A stretch of 64,000 nt of DNA from Tricholoma matsutake (GCA_026075535.2 AP026544.2:2914001-2978000); one strand, 5' to 3'; shown: positions 25,193-36,418, counted from the first letter of the stretch. A program made the numbers and translations. Notes: generated by a model not told the origin, from the letters alone.

Positions 25193-26354
25193 TGCAGGAG
25201 GGAAGTTGGAGTTCTGGTCGGGTTCCGTTGAGGTCATCAAACTCTAGGGGATTTGAGTATGGGAGAACCGTGAAAGGAGGTGGAAACAGGAGGAAAAGAG
25301 GGCTGACATAGAACGTCAGGGATGGATGGCCATGGGAGGAGGAAGTACAATGAATGGGAATAAACACATTTACGTGTAGGCGTTGAAAGGCTGTGTAGAC
25401 CACAACGTGGGGGAAATTGCTAGAATAATGTTTCTCGAGACTTATTGTAGGTAAAAGAACCCAGACTTTGAGAAGGCTGAGTTCTTGAGAGGTCTAAAGG
25501 GCAGGAAGTCAACTCAAGGGAAAAGAAATACTTGTACTACACCTTGGTGTGTAGAAAACTTAATCCCCTCTTAGCAGGAGATAAAACTTAGGCTCGCGGA
25601 CGATTTTTCGGTCAAAAGGAAGGGTTCTTATTCGAGTAGTGTTAGGACACCTAAATACAAACTTGAGAGAAAAATGGCACCGCATGCATACTCTCACACT
25701 GGTCCGACTGCAGATCAACAATTTAGAATAATTAGGTCAAAAAAGATCAAAATAGAAAGGCCTCGAGAAGATGACATCAAAAAGGAAACGTACATGCACA
25801 AGCTGAAAAACAAGGAGCTGGACAATGTCTCGGGGAGACGAACGTTGCCCGTAGGTCCTATTGACTTGCGTCGCCTGCCCCAGCTCAAGCGCGGGACCCT
25901 CTGGACAATGCCACTTGACCCTATGTTCCAGACTCCAGAATCCAACAAAGTACGCATACGGTAGAGAAAAGACTGGTCAATGGCAAATGTAGAACTGTAA
26001 GTGTCAAGAAGTTGATTGAATGCGAAACACCTGAAGCCCGAAGCATCGAATCCCATCGATCAAATTATTCTTCTTTGGCTAGCCGAGCCATTCTTGAACT
26101 TGGAGGTTTTCGAGAGGATGTCGAAGGGGGTAGGGGATTCTGTTGAAGTCTAGAGGTCTCGGGGAGATTAAGGACAAAGCAGAGTATCACGAAAGTACAC
26201 AAGTAACAAAAGATAAAGGAAATCAACAAACACACATTCAACGCGTGTACCTACATTAGGGCCGGTGACAAGCACAGCCACGTGCCAATCACAAACTAGA
26301 CACATAACATGTTCAACTGTCGAGTCGATGAGCAGAGCTCTAGGCTCTACAACA
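25193..26354 (-). repeat. 5' LTR of element B
   Basis: 1,162 bp. On the coding strand it is followed by AATACCGAGACAGG, then leader and gag. See the 3' LTR for the comparison. Confidence 0.88.
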
Positions 26355-26667
26355 CTGTCATAAAGTACTTGAGATTCTTGTGATCTGTCCAAATTTCTGC
26401 CTTGTGTTGGGCACCCTCGAGGAAGTGTCACCACTCCTCAAGTGCATGCATTATTGCCAACATCTCCTCGTCATGGATCTTGTAGTTTTGCTTTATAGCA
26501 CTAAGGCTTTTGGAATAGAATGCAACAGGATGCCACTTCTGGTCCTCCAGAGACTGCTGAGACAACATGGTGCCCATTGCAAAGTCAGAACTGTTGGCTT
26601 CTACACAAAAAGGGCATGAATCATCAGCAAAGGTAAGAATGGGAGTGGAAGTGACCATCTCCTTAAT
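26355..26667 (-). pseudogene. Family A chromovirus: RNase H 5' part
   Basis: Encodes EMVTSTPILTFADDSCPF, ASDFAMGTMLSQ-type and WHPVAFYSKSL motifs, HDEEMLAIMHALEEWRHFL and WTDHKNLKYFM. These are RNase H of the same pol that continues as AKKLN at 15442. Element B separates the two pieces, and E1 lies directly upstream. Confidence 0.82.
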
Positions 26668-26930
26668 GAGTACACTCCTCCACCTATTCCAGTCAGATTC
26701 CAGTTGGAATGCCCATTCCGATCGGAATTTCCAGAATTCCGGTCAATTCCATTTACATATATTTTTCTCACAAATCATAATTCTGGTCGGACTGGGGGGT
26801 CAATTTTACCTCCAGAATCCCCAGAATCTTCCCAGACTCATTTTTACCTGGAATAGTCGGATCAACCGGATGCATGGCACTAGCATAACTGGAATAACCA
26901 GAATGCATGTGCTTTCCCAAATAAAATTTT

Positions 26931-27007
26931 GACGTGCAACAAGAATTGAACACTCAACCTTGGGTCTGCACACATAACAGCACACTTAACCACTGAGCTA
27001 CCGGGTC
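26931..27007 (-). repeat. tRNA-like sequence, left end of E1, facing outward
   Basis: On the minus strand it begins with a near-canonical D-arm/A box (GGTAGCTCAGTGGTTAAG) and has a B-box-like GTGTTCAATTC about 35 nt further on. No acceptor stem pairs, so it is a pol III promoter-like relic or SINE-head-like module rather than a tRNA gene. Confidence 0.55.
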
Positions 27008-27255
27008 ATTATTCATCTACATCCATCTAATGCTTTTATTACCCAACCAAGGTGCATAGTTACAGCAATACACACACATGCATATTGCATGACACATGAC
27101 ATGTGACTGCCAGCTCACAACCACCACCACCATCTTCAAGGCTGCCTCCTCCTCCCCACTCTACCACCACCACTGCATGTGCACCTGCCACCACCATTCC
27201 CATGCCCACTCCCACCATCACCACCACCCTCAAACAAGCTGACTGGACAGAATGC

Positions 27256-27660
27256 GGGCCCAAACGACACAGATTGTGTCGTTTGGGGCCTAAGTATGTT
27301 TTTTTCGTTTGCTTTTTGTTTTTATAAACTAACTAACCTTTTTTTTAGTTTTCTAGGTTATAATCTACTAGTAACGACGCCACCACCCACAAATGAGCCA
27401 ATGCCTTATGTAAGTTTTTTTGCTTGGTTTTTGTTTTTATAAACTAACTAACTCGTTTTTTTAGTTTTCTAGGTTATAATCTACTAGTAATGACACCACC
27501 ACTCGCAAACGAGCCGACGTGGGCCCAAACGACGCAGATCGCATTGTTTGGGCCCTATGTAAGTTTTTTTCACTTGGTTTTTGTTTTTATGAACTAACTA
27601 ACTTGTTTTTTTAGTTTTCTAGGTTATAATCTACTAGTAATGACACCACCACCCGCAAAC
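27256..27660 (+). repeat. Tandem intron-like modules with hairpins in E1
   Basis: Three copies of a unit: donor GTATGT or GTAAGT (27294, 27410, 27559), T-rich tract, ATAAACTAACTAAC branch-like site, TTTTTTAG acceptor, then a shared exon-like start (GGTTATAATCTACTAGTAA). Donors 1 and 3 are preceded by a hairpin GGCCCAAACGAC...GTTTGGGCC (27256-27290, 27521-27555), ending 3 nt before the donor. Donor 2 lacks it. Confidence 0.75.
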
Positions 27661-28254
27661 GAGCCAACACACCCACCCCACGCCTGCGAGCCCCTGCTCA
27701 TAGGGTGGATTGTGAGTGTGTGCAGGCAACAACAACAATGACGCCGCCGTCTACCAGCACCAGAACCCCCCAGAATGCAAAGCATGGCTGCCAACAATGA
27801 CAGACAACGACGACAAGGCCAACGACACACCACCCGCCCCCAGCCTCACGAGCAACTGCTCGTGGGGTGGATCATGGGTGGAATGACAACGACGACAAGC
27901 CACCCACCTCCAGCCTCATGAGCAACTGCTCGTGGGGTGGATCGTGGGTGGAACAACAGACAACAGCGGGGTCGCGTCCCCTCCCCCTCCCCTGCACTTT
28001 GTGTGGGGAGGGATTTTTTTTGTAATTTTAATTTTTTGTACTTATAATTATTTATTAGTATTGTGCCCCCCCTCCCCCATTTTGCCTGGGGGAGGGATTT
28101 TTTTCGTCATTTTTACCTCCCCCCTCATGTTTGGCGCAAGGGGTTAGCTTTTTATGTATATAAATAAAACTCCCTTAATTAAAAAATTTTGATCTTAACT
28201 ACTTCAAAAAAAATTAGAGTGTCATGAATAAACATTATATTACTAACTAATAAT

Positions 28255-28347
28255 TCTCCTGTGGCTCAACTGGTTAAGCACACATGTTTGGTTTGTCATG
28301 TGATCACTCTAATCAAGATGTCTTGAGTTCAATTCTTGCTCTGCACA
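28255..28347 (+). repeat. tRNA-like sequence, right end of E1, facing outward
   Basis: A box TGGCTCAACTGGTTAAGC and B-box-like GAGTTCAATTC, read toward the right end of the element. No pairing acceptor stem. Confidence 0.55.
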
Positions 28348-28555
28348 AATATATTTTGTAGGCACTTTGACAACTTAAGACTTGAAATTTGACTATCCAT
28401 TAGGGTATATACTCTAAGTTGAGCATCTGGAGTAACCAGAATCTGGTTGGAATAACCGGAATCCACTGGAATCCAGTCAGAATAACCAGAATCCACTGGA
28501 ATCCAATGGACTCCAGTGAGTCCAATCGGAATAGGTGGAGGAGTGTAAATTACTG

Positions 28556-29438
28556 TCCTTAACAGTCAAGGTGATTTTGGGTTCTATTCGTGCAGCGCAA
28601 ATAAAGAATTTAGGGGTTTTCAGAAATAATGCTTGGCAATTTTCTTTGTCACATGATTCACAACAGTTGGACTCCTCCTCGATTTCCTTTTCTGGTTTGC
28701 TCTGGGTTTCCTTGGATACTAATACATTGTAAAGATTTTGGGTCACCAATGGGGAAACCTTCACTGGGACTCTTCTACAAACTTCTTCTGCCTGCCTTCC
28801 TCCAGCTTCACTTCCTTGATTGTAGCTTCCCTAATCTTTCTTTTCTGCCTACAATTCCTAGCAATGTGTCCTAACTGCCCGCAGTTAAAACATTTAAATG
28901 GGGCTCATCTTCCTGCTTGATCAACCTCCATTGCATCTATGATCTGCTGGTGCTGCTGACTCCATAACTAGAGGTGTCACTGCCATGGCTGGTGGCTGTG
29001 CCCTCGGAGTTTGCACCTGAGGTGCTTTTCCTTTCTCGGACTTTCCTCCTGATGGCTTTCCAAATTTACTACTTCCATACATCAACTTCAATTCCGCCTG
29101 TTCCTGCCAATATTGCCGATCAAGGTGCATCACCCAATTATACCACTCATCCAACTTCTCTGGCATGGAAGGTAGTCTGTAGATAGACTTGAATAAAGAG
29201 GGATTTAGTCCTGCTTTCAAAATTTCTACCAACATGGCTTCTCACATATCCATTGGCGAAGCTTCTGCTTTGAACTGCAAAATAAATTCATCTGCTGTTA
29301 GGGAACCTTGGCACATGGTTTTTAATTTGGCATTGGCTGTCGCCTTTGGATTAGGGTCCCCAAACTGTTCTGCCAATCTCTCCAGAAATTCCTTGAAGGT
29401 TGCAAACGGTTTATTTCCCATGGGAATTTGATTAATAG
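28556..29438 (-). pseudogene. Family X gag, C-terminal part
   Basis: Minus-strand copy of the gag at 52896-53968. 28921-29235 encodes GLNPSLFKSIYRLPSMPEKL, and upstream pieces extend to 29438. An in-frame TGA (28905-28907) precedes the zinc-knuckle segment, as in the plus-strand copy. The N-terminal half lies beyond E2 at 31548-31971. Downstream, X resemblance stops at the E1 insertion. Confidence 0.8.
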
Positions 29439-29667
29439 GAGGTCTTTACACTCCCCCCCCCCCCAATCTGAGCAGACTCTGCTCGGACACTTGGACTTCT
29501 TTGGCTGAAAGTCCTGCCAAACTAATTGTCCAGTCCAAGCTGAGTCCAAGCTGAGTCCTTGGACTGTCCTAGGACTATCCAAGCATCTGAGCAGAGTCTG
29601 AGTGGACCAGCACTTGTACAGTCCTAGGACTGTCTGAGTTGCTTATATAATTGACTGAAAAATCTGT

Positions 29668-29755
29668 GGCTACTGCAGGGATTGAACCCTTGTAGTCACA
29701 TGATAAAGTACAATTAAGTCAGCGATATAACAGTTAGACTAAACCATCATTACAG
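29668..29755 (-). repeat. tRNA-like sequence, left end of E2, facing outward
   Basis: Minus strand: A-box-like TGGTTTAGTCTAACTG and B box GGTTCAATCCC. Same as 37288-37375 in E3. Confidence 0.55.
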
Positions 29756-29884
29756 GTAAGTAGTTATATCTCTCTATGTACCGCCCCAGCTGTAATGACA
29801 AATCAACACAGCTGCGTCATCAACAATGCTGGCAACGGCGCCACCTCCTCCTTACCTCCTGCCCCAATAACCAACAATGGGAAC

Positions 29885-29984
29885 GAGCCCAAATGATGGC
29901 ATTGTTGTTTGGGCTCACTTGTAAGTGTTTTTTTACATGATCTTTGTTCTTTTGTTTAACTAACTGAAATTTCCTTAATCATAG
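29885..29984 (+). repeat. Hairpin plus intron-like module 1 of E2
   Basis: Hairpin GAGCCCAAA...TTTGGGCTC (29885-29916), donor GTAAGT at 29921, TTTAACTAACTG, and acceptor AATCATAG ending at 29984: a 64-nt intron-like segment. Confidence 0.72.
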
Positions 29985-30254
29985 GTTTTATCTATGTTAT
30001 AACGATGCCGCAGCCTCAAAACCATGACAATGGCTGACACAGCCACCACCCTAGGACCCAGAACCACTGCCACAAGCAACTGCTTGTGGGGTGGGAATGG
30101 GTACAACTGCAAAATGGCAAGACAATGGCAACACCGACTTGGCCCAATGGAACAACAACGCAACGAGATGACTGGAGATGACTGGGACTGGGAGATGGAA
30201 TGATGAGGGGACAAGCGGGAAACAATGAAAGGAAGGCAAAGCAAACGGAGAAAA

Positions 30255-30336
30255 GGCCCAAGAGATGTCGTTTGACATCTCTTGGGCCATTGGTAAGTTT
30301 TTTTTTCTTGTTTTTGTTACTAACAAACTTTTTTAG
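30255..30336 (+). repeat. Hairpin plus intron-like module 2 of E2
   Basis: Perfect 15-nt arms GGCCCAAGAGATGTC and GACATCTCTTGGGCC with a GTTT loop (30255-30288). Donor GTAAGT at 30293, TACTAAC branch-like site, TTTTTTAG acceptor ending at 30336: a 44-nt intron-like segment. Confidence 0.78.
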
Positions 30337-30622
30337 GTATTATCCAGTACTGCTGATGACGATGATGACGAGCACTCAGAACCACTGCCGCAAGCAGCTG
30401 CTTGCGGGGTGGGAATGGGTGCAACTTCGAAATGACAAGAATGGCTACTGATGCCCACCATGCAGGACACACCACCCGCCTCCAGCCTCACGAGCAACTG
30501 TTCATGGGGTGGATGGTGGGTGGAATGACTATGATGGCAGGGAACAATGACAGCACCAGCCCCAGCCCTATGAGCCACTGTTGGTAGGATGGACGGCGGG
30601 TGGAACGACAATGATTAGGGGA

Positions 30623-30714
30623 GACCCAAGAGATGTCAAAGTCTCTTGGGTCCTATAGGTAAGTTTTTTTTTCTTTTCTCATTTCATTTTTTGATCCTAA
30701 CTAACTTTTTATAG
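30623..30714 (+). repeat. Hairpin plus intron-like module 3 of E2
   Basis: Arms GACCCAAGAGA and TCTCTTGGGTC (30623-30652). Donor GTAAGT at 30659, CTAACTAAC, acceptor TTTTTATAG ending at 30714. Compared with module 2 the second arm pair changed from G-C to A-T on both sides. Confidence 0.75.
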
Positions 30715-31218
30715 GTACAGACTACTACTGGCAATGACAATGACAACACCACCACCACCACTACTGTGAGCCCCTGCTCGCAGGGTGGAAGGTGAGGTGA
30801 AGAGATGAGGGGGAAGGAGACGAGAGGGAAGGGAGATGAGAGGGAAGGGAGACGATGATGAGAGTGGGGACACCCATGATGACACCCACCCCACGCCTAT
30901 GAGCATCTGCTCATGGGGTGGTTTGGGGGGGAGAAGAATGGGGACAGGAGAGTGAGATGGCCAGGGGATGACCCGGGGAGAGATGAACGCCGCCACGAGC
31001 AACTGCTCATGGTGGGTGTTTTTAATTTATTTTTATAATTGATAATTACGGCCCCCTCCCCTCAAGCTTGCAAGGGGAGGGCTTAGTATTATACATATTA
31101 ATTACCCATATTAAATACCCCTTGCACAGATGCAAGGGGGTCAATTTAATAATCTATTCATGATATATAACAAATTAGATTTCAGTAATAAACAGATATA
31201 ATGTATGTAACTTTAAAT

Positions 31219-31309
31219 GACTACTTGGCTTAAGTGGTAGAGTGTGCATATTTTGTTGTCATGTGATTGCTAGTCCAGAAGGCTGTGGGTTCAATTCCTG
31301 CTGTGCACA
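31219..31309 (+). repeat. tRNA-like sequence, right end of E2, facing outward
   Basis: A box TTGGCTTAAGTGGTAGAG and a perfect B-box core GGTTCAATTCC, followed by TGCTGTGCACA. No pairing acceptor stem. Confidence 0.58.
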
Positions 31310-31547
31310 CATTATTTTGTGAGACTTATAAGACTTTCTCTAAGACTGGAACTCAGACTTTACTTGGTCAGTACTTTAAAAGGTGTAAATAGATGCCCAA
31401 TTGATGTTTTCCGAGCAAAGTCTGAGTGCAGTCTGAGTGCAATCCTTGGACTTTACTCAGACAACTTGGACAGTCCTAGGACAGTCCAAGTGTCCAAGTG
31501 TGTCCGAGTGGAGTCTGCTTGGACTGGGGGGGGAGTGTAAAGTACTG

Positions 31548-31971
31548 GATTAATAGCCTTGTTTCTCCAGAACTGTGCTTTCCCCTCCTGAACGTATGAG
31601 AGAGCAAACATAATCCTAGACTTGGCTGTATGAAACTCTGGCTTCCTCCCATGGATGTACAATACTATAGAGCTGATAAAAGATTTTGTGTTCTCCATGG
31701 TACTATCAAGGATTTGCAGGGGCACATACTTAGGTAAGCATGCTTTTCCATATCCAGATTTCTCCATTACCTGCACATCATCCTGTGACATCCACTCCAC
31801 CATCTCCTCCATCTCATCATCTCTATCTCCTGTCATCTCTGGCTGTACCTCTGCTGGTCTGGGCTGTGATGCTGCCAACACTGACACTAACTGCAACATT
31901 TGTGCCATAAGTGCATCAATTGGTGTGGGAACAGGATTAGGACTGGGATTAGAAGTTGAGGGTTCAGACAT
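31548..31971 (-). pseudogene. Family X gag, N-terminal part
   Basis: Starts at 31971 with MSEPSTSNPSPNP, nearly identical to the plus-strand copy at 52896. It runs through a capsid-like segment (KSFISSIVLYIHGRKPEF) to the E2 insertion. The N-terminal half is complete but separated from its C-terminal half. Confidence 0.85.
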
Positions 31972-32848
31972 AACAGTTAGAGCTGTGATGAATCACCTCT
32001 TTGGCAGAGTCAAAACTTGTTCTTTGAGACCTCTCCAAATGTCTACAGGTCACATGATTCTGTAACTCAGGTACCAAACTCAGAAAAACCCATTTGTTTG
32101 TCAATTGTTCATTTGTTCATTTGTTCATCAAGCACTTTGGATCAAGATCCCTAATACTGAATTTGGCTTGTAACTAAAATAGTCATCTGAATAGAGTAAT
32201 GTAATTCTTGACTAAACCAGATCCAATTGGTTGTCTGGTTGCAGTTGTCCTAATGACGAGTGCTGCCTCTCAATCACTGGCAGTCGTAATGTAAGGCGAG
32301 GCCTGGCATCAGCTTATGAAAGAAAAGGTAGATTACAATTTATGTATATACAAGTACTTCTGGCTTGTGCCAAAAGGAAGAGTAATCAGATGTGGCATGG
32401 TGAAACCATGACATATGTGCAAGTAAGAGAAGGCACACTGATATGGGAAGTTGTGTTTTTCTGTTAGGGTGACACCCACTATCTGCTAGCTAAGACTGTG
32501 CAGGTTCTCTCTACAAGAAGGGGGTGTGATGTGTGCACACAATACAGGGATTAATGGTTTTGATGTGAGGGGTTATTAATAGATGAGTTTGTTGAGAAAG
32601 GCATTTCACACCACAAGTGTAGGTAGAACACAACTGGGTCCCTAGGTGTATATTTAGGGTTTATATACTATGTTACATATATTGTACATTGTTGTTACCG
32701 ATGTGCTCGTTCACATGTGTACATATTGATACATGTGAAATAAAATTCTCACACTATCAAAGTGGAGCGTCATTCAGCGTAATGTAGCATAATTCAACAT
32801 AATAAAATAAAATGAAATTTTATTAGGTAATGGGGCTGTTTCCTAACA
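31972..32848 (-). repeat. Family X LTR and leader
   Basis: On the minus strand it begins TGTTAGGAAACAGCCCC at 32848 and matches the leader of the X element at 47581 onward. It holds the unoccupied sites of two insertions present in that copy (32608-32615 for the hAT relic, about 32430-32440 for Y1). A primer-site-like TTTGGTACC lies near 32080. The exact LTR end is unresolved. Confidence 0.65.
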
Positions 32849-35041
32849 CAAACCAGGATTGAAGCAATTTTATATGTAGTATGTGAGCTAATTTTGATTG
32901 ATAAATGAGAGAAAAATGCTGTGGGAAAATCATGCAAAAATGCAGGGAAAACCTTGTCAGAATGACAGAAAAGTCTGGCATTCTCTCAAAATGTTCTGGT
33001 GAGGAAATCTTAGGCAAAATCAAGGGAAAACCTTGGAGAAACTTATGTTCTTCTCAAATTTTACCACATGCAAAATTTTGGGCTTTGTGCTGTGTAGACC
33101 ACAATATGCATACACTACTTGTTCTTATTAGAATATTGTTTTGCAAGACACCTGGTATGCCACAATCAGAGAATAGAAAAAAAGAACACATTTCTCAACT
33201 GCCATGTCTTTATTTCAATTCAATTTTTTGTGGCATTTGTGGCATTTGTGGCAGACTTTAACTGTAAATCCTGTGCATCAGGAAAATCACACATTGTTTT
33301 TCTAGCTTTATAAAGCCACTCCAAACAAGGGGGTTACAGGATTTGAAAGAAGCATATCAGGTTGATTTCTGATGTATTTTTGGTGAAGGAATCTGAATCT
33401 GAAGGAATTATGCACACCTGGTCAGTGGTTTGAAAGATATTGCTTGATTTTGTCACCTGTGGGAAAAAAAATTTCATCAATTTTTTTGATAGATTGGGTG
33501 ATTCTGTGTTGTTTTCAAATTTCTGAGAGATGCTAGGGGACAGAGAATCTCAATTTTGGATAATCCCACAACTACAAGTACTGTTTGTTCTGTTTGTCCC
33601 ATTTGGCTTATGTCACCACTAAATCTGAATTCATGTTGATTTGTTGTAAAAGTGGGTTCCAAGGGTAAGGAGCTTTTTTGTAGGCCTCTGCGCCACCTCA
33701 AGATCACACATCTAGCTCCGCTACCCACATGGTCTCAGAGCTCTGCTCAACCTCCTTTTTTGCATGGTCCATGACTTGGTGCTAGAGGCTAGCAGATAAG
33801 ACAGTTGAAGTGTGACTAGGAGATCCTGTGTTGCTTCCTTTCAACCCCCATCTCACTCATAAGCAACACAGGTAAGTGCACCGCACTTCATATTGTTTTC
33901 AGCTTCTTACCCTGTTGGTTTTGTTATTCAAGGCCTTGCCTCTCATAATAACATTTCCTTGCTTTGTAAGAGATCTCACAATCTCCTACAGATTAGACTC
34001 AACTAGACTTTTGCTCAACAGGATTCTTCTGGCATCATTTAATAGCTTTGCTACCTCATCCAGTTGAATCTTATGAGTGAGCGGGTGTTCCATCCATTTC
34101 TATCTGAGTCTATTCCTTATCTGACACAATACACACAGGGTTCATTGAATCATTCAATCAACATTCGATTTTCATGGCCCTCCCACCTCTCCCCTTTTTA
34201 ATATTGTATTAGTCTTGTATTAGTGTCTCCTAGTCAAATGGTCTATGCTTCAACTTAATTACTTGTAACTGTACTTTTTCTTTTGTATTTGTAGCACATC
34301 CACTCTCTTGCCTATGAAAAACTTAAGAGGGGAACATTAAGTGAGAGTTAAAGGAGCATGTCCTATTCAAAAGGTGGGGAGACACCTATATACATTTTTT
34401 GCAGTCAAGATAACAGAGAATCTGATCACATGCGTTCTCTTGCACTGACAGAGCCAAACAATGTGAGAGATAAGCTACTAAAGAATCAAAATTGTCAGAC
34501 TCAAGAAGTATTGACAAAGTCCAAAAGAAGGGTTGTGCTTGCTACAATAAACCATGATTGTGTCATTGAGTCCTCATCTCAGAGTTTCACAGGCTGGGGA
34601 TGTCTCAGGAATTGGTTCCATGTCAGGGTTCTCTATTGACAATATGTTGCCTGTGCCCCCAGCAAGCATGGAGAACTCTCAAATGGGACCTCTCAACCCT
34701 ACCATCCAGTCGATCAACTGAAGGAAATATATACTGGAATGAACACTGAACTGTTGCCAAGATAAGTTATTAATAGGCCAATGAAACACCAAATGCAAGG
34801 TTGATTAAAAACCCAGTACCCTCCTTCCCATTGACAGGGTGCTGTCAGCACAAAGGCTGAGGGAGCAGTAACTGACTATGTGACACACAGCATAACCTAG
34901 ACAGTAGGAATTGATTGAAAAACTGTTAACATGACAACATGCAAGATAAAAAATAGAAAAGAGTGGGGGTTACAAGTAGGCCTCATTACCCTACCACACT
35001 GTGTGTGTCATCAAGATTCCGAGCCACACACAAAGACCCAT
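32849..35041. other. Degenerate repeat family W and unassigned DNA
   Basis: 33230-33610 matches, in inverted orientation, the flanks of element H (37936-38155 and 43916-44130), so it is a dispersed repeat, here called W. TGGTCTCAGAGC at 33730 resembles an initiator-tRNA(Met) primer-binding site directly after ...CCACA, which would make W an LTR ending at 33729. No open frame of note; a 93-codon frame at 34358-34639 has no known motif. Confidence 0.45.
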
Positions 35042-35405
35042 TGTAAGGGGACTAGGGGATACCCCATGTGTTTTTCCTATTTTTTACGTTCGTCCTATAT
35101 TTTTCCTCACTTCATTTCCTCCTATTCTTCATTTTCTATGATTTTTCCTTATTTTATTACTAATTTTCCCTTCTATCACATTTGTGCATGTTGACAGTTT
35201 TATATTTAGAGGCGGAGCACTCCTTCCGACATCTACCCCTTGGTATGATGTCATTCAGTGGCCTTGATCTGCCTATCTCTGCCTTTTCTATTTTTAGATT
35301 ATTATTTGATTTTTGCAGTCTTCACATATACTGGGCATTGGCAAAGGGGTCCTCATAGTTTTCTCTTCAGATTTCCCTTTGACAGAGGCTGAGGTTGCCC
35401 TTATA
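35042..35405 (+). repeat. Solo LTR of the D/Y family (364 bp)
   Basis: TGTAAGGGGACTAGG...GCCCTTATA, flanked by CCCAT on both sides (35037-35041, 35406-35410). It lacks an internal segment present in the 426-437-bp copies. Confidence 0.85.
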
Positions 35406-35745
35406 CCCATCAAATGACCATGCTCAGCAAAATCACTCTCTGAGGTGTCCTGAAGCTGTTGGATTCATACCAAACAGCTGATTTTAGAGCCTCCCAACAA
35501 CTGGTAACACAAGTCTCCAGTACTTTACACTCCCCCCCCCAGTCTGAGCAGACTCCACTTGGACTCTGCTCGGACACTCGGACTCTGCTCAGACTGTCCA
35601 AGTTGTCCAAGTAAAGTCCAAGGACTGCACTTGGACTTTGCTCAGACAACATCAATTGTGCATTTATTTACACCTTCTAAAGTACTGTCCAAGTAAAGTC
35701 TGAGTTCCAGTCTTAGAGAAAGTCTTATAAGTCTCACAAAATAAT

Positions 35746-35839
35746 GTGTGCACAGCAGGAATTGAACCCACAGCCTTCTGGACTAGCAATCACATGACAA
35801 CAAAATATGCACACTCTACCACTTAAGCCAAGTAGTCAT
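35746..35839 (-). repeat. tRNA-like sequence, left end of E3, facing outward
   Basis: Minus strand: TTGGCTTAAGTGGTAGAG and GGTTCAATTCC, the counterpart of 31219-31309. Confidence 0.58.
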
Positions 35840-36383
35840 TTAAAGTTACAAACATCATATCTATTTATTACTGAAATCTAATTTTATATATATCATGAAT
35901 AGATTATTAAATTGACCACCTCGCATCTGTGGGAGGGGTAATTAATATGGGTAATTAATATGTATAATACTAAGCCCTCCCCTCGCAAGCTCGAGAGGAG
36001 GGGGCCGTAACTATCAACAATAAAAATAAATTAAAAACACCCACCACGAGCCACCGTTGCTTGTGGCAGCATTTGTCTCTCCCCGGGTTGTCCCCTGGCT
36101 GTCTCGCTCTCCTGTCCCCATTCTTCTCCCCCCCGAACCATCCCATGAGCAGATGCTTGTAGGCATGGGGCGGGTGTCATCGTGGGTGTCCCCACTCATC
36201 GTCGTCTCCCTTCCCTCTCATCTCTGGTCCCCCTCGTCTCTTCACCCTCACCTTCCACCCTGCGAGCAGGGGCTTGCAGCAGTGGTGATGGAGGTGTCAT
36301 CATCGTCATCACCAGTAGTAGTTTTTACCTATAAAAAGTTAGTTAGGATCAAAAAATGAAATGAGAAAAGAAAAAAAAACTTA

Positions 36384-36418
36384 CCTAGGACCCAAGAGAC
36401 GTTGATGTCTCTTGGGTC
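36384..36418 (-). repeat. Hairpin abutting an intron-like donor in E3
   Basis: Perfect arms GACCCAAGAGAC and GTCTCTTGGGTC (36389-36418). The minus-strand donor GTAAGT begins at 36384, followed by T-rich sequence and CTAACTAAC. Confidence 0.73.

Larger units (their letters stand above)
15443..26354 (-). mobile_element. LTR retrotransposon B, nested in family A RNase H
   Basis: A 10.9-kb element on the minus strand with two 1,162-bp LTRs, gag, an aspartic protease, RT, RNase H and integrase in that order, so Ty3/gypsy-type. It splits family A between the FMT and AKKLN codons of RNase H. The LTRs begin TGTTGTAGAGCC and end CCTCCTGCA on the coding strand. I could not find a clean 5-bp target duplication: the flanks read GTCAT and GCCAT if two extra bases are allowed at one end. 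The gag is broken by solo LTR C. The LTR divergence and broken frames make it inactive. Confidence 0.85.
26668..28555. mobile_element. hAT-like non-autonomous element E1 (1.9 kb)
   Basis: Terminal inverted repeats share TACACTCCTCCACCTATTCC; outer ends are GAG and CTG. The 8-bp flanks TCCTTAAT and TCCTTAAC differ by one transition. Subterminal DNA is dense in ATTCC/GGAAT words. Inside are an outward-facing tRNA-like sequence at each end, three tandem intron-like modules (27256-27660), GAGCA..TGCTC palindromes and G-rich blocks. No transposase. Confidence 0.75.
29439..31547. mobile_element. hAT-like non-autonomous element E2 (2.1 kb)
   Basis: Ends GAGGTCTTTACACTCC and GGAGTGTAAAGTACTG with long C/G runs just inside. 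Flanked by GATTAATAG (29430-29438 and 31548-31556). The intact site exists in the other X gag (53314-53322). Subterminal DNA repeats GGACT/AGTCC words. It contains three hairpin-donor-intron modules, at least six GAGCA..TGCTC-type palindromes, and outward tRNA-like sequences at both ends. No transposase. E3 is the same element in the opposite orientation. Confidence 0.88.

Noticed and set aside
30016..30611. Several 80-92-codon frames on the minus strand (and equivalents at 36463-37044)
   Set aside because: They arise from the GC-rich palindromic interior of E2 and E3, are open in several frames at once and change frame between the two copies.
27843..31020. Regularly recurring palindromes as a CRISPR array
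   Set aside because: Spacing is irregular, copies diverge with compensating changes, and they occur within eukaryotic transposons; no cas genes.
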